DNA of 64,000 bases from Tolypothrix bouteillei VB521301 (GTDB lineage: Bacteria > Cyanobacteriota > Cyanobacteriia > Cyanobacteriales > Nostocaceae). The stretch lies in NCBI RefSeq assembly GCF_000760695.4, contig NZ_JHEG04000001.1, forward strand, positions 2,264,717-2,328,716, read 5' to 3'. Positions 57,481 through 64,000 of this stretch are shown one piece after another; the first letter of the stretch is position 1, and each line of letters opens with the position of its first letter. Position numbers and translations under genes: made by a program. The notes under the pieces are model-generated. The model saw only the letters and a program-made list of their open reading frames with translations, was not told where the DNA came from and ran no database searches.

Positions 57481-58544
57481 TTGATAGCGGCATTCCAGTC
57501 TCTATCTATGACAAAGCCGCATTCGCAAACATGGGTTCTTGTAGATAGAGATTTTTTGACTATTGCGCCACAACTGAAGCATTCTTGAGAAGTGTAGGCG
57601 GGGTTAACCGCAACAGTTATCCTGCCAAACTTCACCCCAAAATACTCCAACCATTTTCTGAATTTATACCAACCAGCATCATTAATAGATTTAGCGAGAC
57701 AGTGATTTTTCACTAAATTTTTAATCCTCAAATCTTCATAGGATACCAAGTCGTGAGATTGGATTACGCAACGCGCCAGTCTCTTGGCGTGTTCTTCACG
57801 TTGCCTACTTATTTTGAGGTGTACTCGCCCTAATTTATTAATAGCTTTCTTACGGTTGGCAGAGCCTTTCTTTTTACGAGAAACGCGCTTTTGTCTAAAT
57901 TTTAGACGTTTCTCTCCTGTGCGATAAAACCTTGGGTTAGGTTCACTATGTCCATTGCTGTCGGTATAGAATTCTTTAAGTCCTACATCCAAACCAATGG
58001 TTTTCCCTGTGGGTTGTGTTTCTAATTTGTTGTCTACACTAATCAGAAATTGAACATAATACCCATCAGCACGACGAACTAATCTAACTCGTTTTACCTG
58101 TTCTAATTGGTAGAAGTTTAAATCCCATGTTCCTTTCAGCTTGAGCGTACCAATACCTTTTTTGTCGGTGAAGGTTATTTGTTTCCTGGTCTCGGAAAGT
58201 GACCACCCAGAGGTTTTATACTCCACTGAGCGAGAATTTTTCTTGAACTTTGGATATCCCTTTTTACCCGGAACAGACTTTTTGCAGTTGTCGTAAAAAC
58301 GAGCAATAGAACTATAAGCCCGTTCAATAGAAGCTTGGCAAGCACTAGAATTCAGAGCTTTTACAAATAGGAATTCTCTTCTCAATGACTTACTAAGGCG
58401 ATACATTTCTTTTTGTCCCACGCCTCGATTATCCATCCAAAAACGGATACTCTTATTGCGAACAAATTGAGCCGTCCTAATCGCCTCATCAATGGCAGTA
58501 TATTGAGTCGTTTTCCCTTTGGCTTTGAATTCTAAAACAATCAT
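57333..58544 (-). CDS. tnpB: RNA-guided endonuclease TnpB
   Basis: The protein is a TnpB nuclease, the ancestor group of Cas12. RuvC-like motifs are intact: TIGLDVGLKEFYTDSNG (first Asp), LVSYEDLRIKNL (Glu) and VIDRDWNAAINIL (last Asp). A four-cysteine zinc ribbon lies between them (CFSCGAIVKK, THVCECGF). The frame opens at 58583, but ATG 58544 (MIVLEFKAKGKTTQYTAIDE) matches the family start and gives 403 residues. The stop codon sits in the loop of the right-end hairpin. It can probably act in trans with a TnpA encoded elsewhere. Confidence 0.92.
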   Translation of the reverse strand: MIVLEFKAKGKTTQYTAIDEAIRTAQFVRNKSIRFWMDNRGVGQKEMYRLSKSLRREFLFVKALNSSACQASIERAYSSIARFYDNCKKSVPGKKGYPKFKKNSRSVEYKTSGWSLSETRKQITFTDKKGIGTLKLKGTWDLNFYQLEQVKRVRLVRRADGYYVQFLISVDNKLETQPTGKTIGLDVGLKEFYTDSNGHSEPNPRFYRTGEKRLKFRQKRVSRKKKGSANRKKAINKLGRVHLKISRQREEHAKRLARCVIQSHDLVSYEDLRIKNLVKNHCLAKSINDAGWYKFRKWLEYFGVKFGRITVAVNPAYTSQECFSCGAIVKKSLSTRTHVCECGFVIDRDWNAAINILKLALSTVGHTGTWIYYPNASGDSTSTHTGEILYQQVGSVIEESSPL

Positions 58545-58610
58545 TTTCCGTGGAAAACTTCTACGCAAAATATTATAACACATATAAAGTCGCCCTAGAA
58601 GGGCGAGGCT

Positions 58611-59555
58611 TTAGACCCATTCTCTTGGTAAATCTTTGACAACTTTGGTTAATACCTTGCGGTAAGTATCCGTTTCTCCCAATAACCTATCATCCCAAAC
58701 TTGATGGTAAAAGCCAGGACTGGACATTCCTGCATCATAACCGATCAAACTATCCAAGCGATCGTAGCTAAAAGGCGTTAAAGCGATTCCCGTGTTTGGA
58801 GATTGGGAAGTGGAGATTGGTGGAGAAGTGGGGGAAATGGGAAAAGGTCGGTCAAACACCTTAGCATAAAGTGCGTAACTGTGAAAACCACCAGTGACAA
58901 CTAAAATTTGACCTGAGTGTGTGGAGCGTGCTTTGATAATTTGACTTGCCATAAAATCTTCCCGTAACAAGTCAATAGCAGAAGAACAACCATCACTCAG
59001 ACGAGCATGAAAGCAAAATTGGTGACAGCGCTTCAAATATTCCTGTGGGTTAAGGTGGGGATCGATTTCAAATAGCAAGTCCCAAACGTCATTAAGCCCT
59101 TCGACTTCCAAATTTTCACAGAGAGTTTCAACATATCCACTACGCTGAAATTCCGTATCTGCATAGCGATGGCTGTTCTGTGCAAAGCTAGCAATTTCAG
59201 CCCAAGGAAGGTCAATAAATTGGGCAGGAATATCTAAGCTTTTCGCTACCTGAAGTACCTGCCATTCTGGTGAATATACGCAAAAAGGGTAAAAAGCACC
59301 CCGCCTCGTTCCATCACTCAAGCAAGTGTAGCTGTAAATAGCAATAGGTAATTCATGAGGTAAAAATAACTCAGAAATTTGAGAATTAAAGTCTGAAGGA
59401 CCCTCTATAACAATCGCTACAGGGCACAGTTCGGCAGCAAGTTGTTTTAAAATACGAGAACAAGCAGGACTGTGGTGGCGTACCGGGAAAAACACCACAG
59501 GTGAATTTAGGTTGAGAATTTCTGCATCGAATTCTATATCGTGTTGAGTTTGCAC
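58611..59555 (-). pseudogene. DUF5682 (YehM-like) gene, 5' part, interrupted
   Basis: This 314-codon frame is the N-terminal part of a DUF5682 protein (VVFFPVRHHSPACSRILKQL, AIVIEGPSDFNSQ, AFYPFCVYSPEWQVL, LVVTGGFHSYALYAKVF). The frame stops at a TAA that belongs to the inserted element, just after KVVKDLPREWV. The histidine and Asp/Glu residues of the first domain are intact, so the fragment could fold alone. Its product would lack the HEAT-like second half. Confidence 0.88.
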
Positions 59556-59740
59556 ATTCCATTTCCTTTTGCCTTAAGTTTTACCCCACCCTAGCCCTCG
59601 CCTTTTCAAGGGGAGCGAACTGAATTGTCTGTTTCCCCCCTTTATAAGGCTGCGGTGGTGTATGTACACCACCGCCAGTCCTATCTCTTACCTCTGCGTC
59701 CTCTGCGCCTCTGCGGTTCATTTAAATAAGTCATCACACC
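59556..59740. repeat. Palindrome and ctctgcg repeats between MoxR and DUF5682 genes
   Basis: An 11-bp perfect inverted repeat (gcggtggtgta-tg-tacaccaccgc, 59652-59675) is followed by the 9-base direct repeat family cctctgcg, three copies (59692-59716). Both are common dispersed repeats of Nostocales genomes. They lie within the operon and could weaken read-through. Confidence 0.6.
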
Positions 59741-60847
59741 TCAAAATAAGTATTTTTGAGACTCATAATACTCCTGCCAAACTTTTTGTTTGCGGTCTTT
59801 AACAACATGGTTAAAATAATGACGCAGTCTTTTAAAATCTTCAGAAGAATCTTTTATTGCCGACCCTACCAAACTTTGTAAGATATAACTAGCATTTAAT
59901 CGCCCCTCACCGTAATAGTATGCATGAATACCAGCAGCATAACCGACAGATATCGCCTCAGCCGTACTCATCACCGTACTTAAAGCCTCAAACGTTCTAC
60001 CATCGTTAGTTTTTCCCGTTCTTAATTCGCGGAAAGTCGTGACTAAGACTTCAGTTAAATCTGATGGTAAATTCAAAGGAATCCCAGCCTGACGCAAAAG
60101 CCGATCCGTTTCCTGTTGCACTAACTCCATCTCTTGTCTTAAATCGGTGATCGGATGGACGGTTTCAAAATTAAATCGGCGTTTGAGTGCTGCACTCATT
60201 TCATTCACTCCCCTATCTCTGGTATTGGCGGTGGCGATCACGTTAAAACCAAGGCGACTGTAGAGCGTGCGGGATTGTTCGTCGGGAAGTTCGGGTATGG
60301 TCATCACGCGATCGCTTAAAATCGACAGCAGGGTATCTTGAATTTCCAGAGGACAACGGGTAATCTCTTCAAACCGTACAATTTTTCCTTCTTGCATTCC
60401 CCGGTACAAAGGTGCAGCCACTAGAGAGCGTTCGTTCGGTCCTTCAGCTAATAACAAAGCATAGTTCCACGAATATTTGATACTATCCTCCGTTGTACCC
60501 GCACTCCCTTGGATAGTTAGGGTAGAATCTTGGCTAATTGCAGCTGCAAGCAGTTCGCTCAGATAGCTTTTGGCTGTACCGGGTTCGCCAATGAGCATTA
60601 AACCGCGATGGGTGGCTAATGCGACTATACAGCGTTCTATCAAGCTGCGGTTACCTACAAATTTGGTTTTGATATGCAGTTGTTTATCGCCAAGAAGAAA
60701 TTTTAAAACGGAGCGGGGTGTGAGTTTCCACCCGCCCGGACGGGGTGTATCGCCATCGGCTTCAGCAAGGCGTTTGAGTTCGTCGGCGTAGAGGGTTTCG
60801 GCGGCTGGGCGTTGAAGTTCTGGAGGTTTGTTTTTTTTGGTTGGCAT
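59741..60847 (-). CDS. MoxR-type AAA+ ATPase (YehL-like)
   Basis: The 368-residue ATPase has Walker [17 protein letters not shown], Walker [12 protein letters not shown], sensor region [20 protein letters not shown] and the arginine-rich [10 protein letters not shown] motif of MoxR/RavA-like proteins. MoxR ATPases remodel or insert metals into partners together with vWA proteins. Gene order (DUF4132, MoxR, DUF5682, vWA, SWIM) is that of E. coli yehI-yehQ. The ATPase itself looks intact. Confidence 0.92.
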   Translation of the reverse strand: MPTKKNKPPELQRPAAETLYADELKRLAEADGDTPRPGGWKLTPRSVLKFLLGDKQLHIKTKFVGNRSLIERCIVALATHRGLMLIGEPGTAKSYLSELLAAAISQDSTLTIQGSAGTTEDSIKYSWNYALLLAEGPNERSLVAAPLYRGMQEGKIVRFEEITRCPLEIQDTLLSILSDRVMTIPELPDEQSRTLYSRLGFNVIATANTRDRGVNEMSAALKRRFNFETVHPITDLRQEMELVQQETDRLLRQAGIPLNLPSDLTEVLVTTFRELRTGKTNDGRTFEALSTVMSTAEAISVGYAAGIHAYYYGEGRLNASYILQSLVGSAIKDSSEDFKRLRHYFNHVVKDRKQKVWQEYYESQKYLF

Positions 60848-61258
60848 TTGATTTTCTGTAGAGTTTATGGGGAAAAGTTGCTTCTATTAGCCCTTTACCG
60901 TTGCCATATTGATTAGGATTCCCAAAAACTCAAATAAATTTTCAGTTAATTTGAGCAAGCGGAATGGGAAAAATACAGCGCTTTGCATTTAAATGGAGTA
61001 CACCCCCCTTTTATCCCCCGATACCTTGGAGGTGACAGAGAAGGGTAATTTTGTACCTCACCAAGTTGAAATCGGCTGTTAATTATGGCTAGCTCCCGAC
61101 AAGCAGATCGCCGTGCTATTACGCGATCGCACTTCAGTATAGTATTGATGTACTTATTTTCAAAAAATTTGTGTCTGTTCGTTACTTTAAAGGCAGGGTA
61201 GCTTCTCTCACAGCTATGCTTAAGGAAAGATTGTCGGCTTTTACACACAAGGTAGCTA
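60848..61258. other. Spacer between the DUF4132 and MoxR genes
   Basis: This 411-base spacer inside the operon has no gene. It contains one HIP1-like gcgatcgc site (near 61123) and a short inverted pair (tacccttctctg-type) without a strong hairpin. Its length suggests that the MoxR gene may have its own promoter, but no boxes were recognised. Confidence 0.45.
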
Positions 61259-63412
61259 TCACTTTGCTTTAGCGGTCACTGTATATAAATCTCTCAAAAC
61301 CTCGCTCATCACTAGAGGATCGATTTCACCTAACAGCAAGTGTTCTTTCTGAGTTTGACGGTGATACCAAGAACCGGGCTCTGGGTACTCGTAGGGTGAA
61401 AAGTCTCCAGTAAAAAAGCAGCAACCATCAATCGCATCATCCCCCCAAATACTGCTTTGCTCGACGTGCTGGTTTTCGTAATCGCCAATAATTGCGGTCA
61501 CATTTGCTTTGGCAAAATATTTATAATGAACTCTATAATCCCCGTGGTCGTGCAATCGACCGCGCACCCAGCCAAGGTGTTCCATTTTTCTTGCTAGGGT
61601 AAGACCGGGAATTAAAATATCTTTAAAGCGGGTAATTTCTTTTTCTTGGCTCTCTTGTGGTTGTAAGGTGTAGATTTCGCGGTTGATTTGTGGAAACGGC
61701 GGAATAATTTCGTAATCGCTAAAAGCTTGAGTCCAAGCAGCACGCTCTGAGTCTGTTAATTTGAGAGGATGAACAACAACAACCGTCATCATTCCTTCTG
61801 GGATAAACTCTTCATCGCTTTCATTGGCGTAAGTTTGGTCTTCTGCTACGCGAAATGTTCCGAGCATTTCTCCAGAAGAATTATACCCGCCCCATACCAA
61901 TCTTTGGACTAAGTTGGTCATCAAAGGATGGCGTACTAATAAGCTTTCAAATTCAAGCCATTGCCAGTGTCTTTCTACAATCATTGCTTTTTCCAAACGC
62001 AGGCTTTGAATTTTCACAACTTGTTCAATTTGTTTTTTGAGCAGTTTCCAATCGGCTATGGCTTGATGGGCTAATTCTGGATTATCTTTAGCTCCTGGTT
62101 TGGGTAAATTGGTGGAGAGTTTTCCTTTTTCGTCCCGTACTCTGGGCTTTAAATCGTCTCCCAGTATAAACTGAAACTGACGAGCGCCAAAGTCAAACAC
62201 TCGTTGACCGCGTGCATCTAAACCGAGGTCTGGAATTATACGGTCTTCCAATTGTTCTTTTGTGAGTTTTCGTTCTCGTGCGATCGCCTGCAAACACTCG
62301 TTGGCTCTTTTCTTGAGTCCTTGGTATTTTACCTTTTGAGCTATACCGTGAATCTGCATTAAGGCAGTATCCGAACCGATAGCACGTAAGCATTCCAGAC
62401 CAAATACAGCACGAAGATGCTGGTTTTCTGCTGGGTATTGGCGGATTAATGGTGTGAGTTTGAGAGCAATACTATCAGACCCTAGTAGCCCTAATGCAGC
62501 CATTGCCCATTTTTCCTTTGATGGCGCACCTTCTGTTAACCAGCGCTGAAATAGGCTCCAAGCGAAGGCATCAAGTGAGTGTTGGTTGCAGTGTTTTTTT
62601 AAATTTGGAATTAGAGGATGGGGGCTATCTAAAGTACTTTGTTTCAAGGCAAACAAACACATAGCAACCTGTTCGGTATTTAAGCTGTTTTCTTCCACAA
62701 TTAATAGAGGTAAGTCAGCAGGAGCAACCCAAGTACAGACTTTTGTAGAATTGAATTTACGGAATTCATTGACTTGAAGAGTTAACCATTTTGGGGTGTT
62801 GTGACTATCAAAAGGGATGTAACTTAAATCTTCACTGTTAAAAATTTTGACACGAATGCGCTCGGCAATTTCCGGTGATTCTCTCTCTAAAGCTGCTTGA
62901 ATGATGCTATCAAAACCCTTCCGCTTCATACTTTTTAGGAAATCCAGTGCTCCACGAGACATTTCGCTTGGTTTGACATTGATAGGAGGATGTACATTTC
63001 CTGCAGCCACTGGAATCAAACCCACAATTGCTTCAACCGGATTATCTTCCAGCCATTGACGGGCTAATTGAGGTGTTTTGAGAGAAAGCCATAACTCCAA
63101 CATATAAGGAGCCGCTTCTGGGGCTTTGATAGCTTCTGTAAAACTTTCTAGCAAGTCAGGAGATTGAATAATACTGCGACACACCCAATCTAAAGCGCTG
63201 TATTCAGTGTATGCCAGCCAAATTCTAATATCACTTGCTCTGGCTAAACCTATGTTTTGGCGACGTATATGTTGTTCTACAAGCTGAGCATTTCCCAACC
63301 CAAATATAATGTCAATAGTACGCAGACGGTAATCGTGTATCTCTAATTGCAGATACTTTGAATTAGATTTTTCTGGCCAACTTTCTATCAAGACTTTTAT
63401 TTCATCACGCAT
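61259..63412 (-). CDS. DUF4132 (MolR/YehI-like) protein, large 3' segment of a frameshifted gene
   Basis: The frame encodes the C-terminal part of a DUF4132 protein: an alpha-helical HEAT-like region and then the DUF4132 block ([58 protein letters not shown]). The ATG at 63412 is internal. The frame continues upstream without a stop to 63532 with family-like sequence (YLTDTEILILRQDLSPVLNP, PCWKHFYSLATYLG). There it meets the neighbouring frame across a T5 tract (A5 on the coding strand). A single-base loss in that tract would explain the split. Confidence 0.8.
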   Translation of the reverse strand: MRDEIKVLIESWPEKSNSKYLQLEIHDYRLRTIDIIFGLGNAQLVEQHIRRQNIGLARASDIRIWLAYTEYSALDWVCRSIIQSPDLLESFTEAIKAPEAAPYMLELWLSLKTPQLARQWLEDNPVEAIVGLIPVAAGNVHPPINVKPSEMSRGALDFLKSMKRKGFDSIIQAALERESPEIAERIRVKIFNSEDLSYIPFDSHNTPKWLTLQVNEFRKFNSTKVCTWVAPADLPLLIVEENSLNTEQVAMCLFALKQSTLDSPHPLIPNLKKHCNQHSLDAFAWSLFQRWLTEGAPSKEKWAMAALGLLGSDSIALKLTPLIRQYPAENQHLRAVFGLECLRAIGSDTALMQIHGIAQKVKYQGLKKRANECLQAIARERKLTKEQLEDRIIPDLGLDARGQRVFDFGARQFQFILGDDLKPRVRDEKGKLSTNLPKPGAKDNPELAHQAIADWKLLKKQIEQVVKIQSLRLEKAMIVERHWQWLEFESLLVRHPLMTNLVQRLVWGGYNSSGEMLGTFRVAEDQTYANESDEEFIPEGMMTVVVVHPLKLTDSERAAWTQAFSDYEIIPPFPQINREIYTLQPQESQEKEITRFKDILIPGLTLARKMEHLGWVRGRLHDHGDYRVHYKYFAKANVTAIIGDYENQHVEQSSIWGDDAIDGCCFFTGDFSPYEYPEPGSWYHRQTQKEHLLLGEIDPLVMSEVLRDLYTVTAKAK

Positions 63413-63513
63413 ACCTAAGTATGTTGCTAAAGAGTAAAAATGTTTCCAGCAAGGGCTACTAGGATTGAGAACAGGAGATAGGTCTTGGCGTAAAATTAGA
63501 ATTTCTGTATCGG

Positions 63514-64000
63514 TTAAATAAGGGTAAACAAATTTTTAAATCCTTGTAATAATAAATCCAATATTTGGCTGGTTTGGCTTTCCTTATGATAGATTATATT
63601 TGTTGCTTTTTCTTTAAGCTGATTGGAATCAAAAGATTTAAAATACCAATTTACACACTCTTGAGAGGCGGCAGAATTTATATATTCAATAGCGCTATAA
63701 GTTTCTAAAAAGTAAATTTTTTCTGCAGCAAGCATTAAATCACGTAAAGGAAATAAGTTAGATAAAGGCAGAAAGAAAAATTGTGATAACCTATACCATC
63801 TAAAATCGAGTAGAATAGGAAAAAGACTTTCTATCGTTAACTCCTCAGTCACCGACTCCAAAGACATTTGTGTAACCAATTTCTGAAAATTTTGTTTGTT
63901 TATTACTACAGAAGAATTCCCAAGGCTCATTGCCTTAAACCAAAAGACAGATTCTTCACGGGAAAGGGAAATAGATATCTGTGCTCTATTCCACTCTAAT
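63514..64000 (-). CDS. DUF4132 protein, upstream segment (frameshifted, runs off window)
   Basis: The frame is open from the right edge (protein EWNRAQISISLSREESVFWF before the first ATG at 63930) to a stop at 63514. It is the N-terminal or central part of the same DUF4132 protein. Adding one A to the A5 run at 63533-63537 joins it in frame to the segment at 61259-63412 (QGFKKFVYPYLTDTE). The true start lies beyond base 64000. Whether the slip is real or a sequencing error cannot be decided here. Confidence 0.75.
   Translation of the reverse strand, partial: LEWNRAQISISLSREESVFWFKAMSLGNSSVVINKQNFQKLVTQMSLESVTEELTIESLFPILLDFRWYRLSQFFFLPLSNLFPLRDLMLAAEKIYFLETYSAIEYINSAASQECVNWYFKSFDSNQLKEKATNIIYHKESQTSQILDLLLQGFKNLFTLI

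Larger units (their letters stand above)
57318..58615 (-). mobile_element. IS605-family tnpB-only element inserted in the DUF5682 gene
   Basis: The element is about 1.3 kb and carries tnpB but no tnpA. Both ends have subterminal hairpins of the form cgccct(t)ataagggcg and cgccctagaagggcg, typical of IS200/IS605-type ends. No target duplication or terminal inverted repeat is seen, as expected for this group. The right end reads ggagagtgtcaa. With boundaries set at 58615 and 57318, the flanks join in frame (REW-G-KRNQLF). The boundary bases are an estimate of a few nucleotides. Confidence 0.85.

Noticed and set aside
1..64000. tRNA, rRNA or prophage genes
   Set aside because: No cloverleaf with a GGTTCGA-type arm, no rRNA segment and no integrase or phage structural gene was noticed on either strand. 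A tRNA search program would be needed to be sure.

Overview
The window reads as chromosomal DNA of a filamentous, probably heterocyst-forming cyanobacterium (Nostocales). The support is the many HIP1-type gcgatcgc octamers, a phycobiliprotein lyase of the CpcS type, an NblB-like HEAT-repeat protein, a short 315-residue cyanobacterial RpoA, a chimeric Ser/Thr-His kinase, and heptanucleotide tandem repeats in many spacers. The species cannot be named from the sequence alone.

Region 1 (1-14.7 kb, + strand) is the ribosomal super-operon: rpsC (5' end cut off), rplP, rpmC, rpsQ, rplN, rplX, rplE, rpsH, rplF, rplR, rpsE, rplO, secY, adk, infA, rpmJ, rpsM, rpsK, rpoA, rplQ, truA, rplM, rpsI, rpmE and prfA. 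Many of its spacers are filled with 7-bp tandem repeats. Region 2 (14.7-16.5 kb) holds three small genes, one an XRE-type regulator, with candidate operator palindromes.

Region 3 (16.5-39.4 kb, - strand) is accessory. Polyamine-type ABC genes lie at both edges: potA and potD at 37.1-39.4 kb, and a lone PotB-like permease at 16.5-17.4 kb. Between them sit about 20 kb of genes. These are a 1816-residue Ser/Thr kinase-ATPase-GAF-histidine kinase, a single-domain response regulator, a receiver-PAS-ATPase protein, a YcaO-type cyclodehydratase with an amidohydrolase (an orphan azoline RiPP-type locus with no visible precursor), a pair of unknown genes one of which encodes a c-type haem lipoprotein, and two paralogous ATPases. 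One ATPase is fused to a caspase-like CHAT protease, the other to a VMAP-type N-terminal domain. Three proteins here share the same AAA-like ATPase module.

Region 4 (39.7-52.1 kb) holds tandem PBP2 genes, a VanY-like carboxypeptidase, an AEC carrier, a phosphoribosyltransferase, a GPH-type symporter, NblB-like and CpcS-like genes, a glycosyltransferase and a DUF2887/Rpn-type nuclease-like gene.

Region 5 (52.4-64 kb, - strand) is a conserved five-gene operon in the order DUF4132, MoxR ATPase, DUF5682, vWA, SWIM, the same order as Escherichia coli yehI/L/M/P/Q. Here it is doubly damaged. A tnpB-only IS605-type element splits the DUF5682 gene, and a one-base slip in an A/T tract breaks the DUF4132 gene, which also runs off the right edge. 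The best leads for new biology are this MoxR-vWA-SWIM system, the orphan YcaO locus and the CHAT/VMAP ATPase pair.
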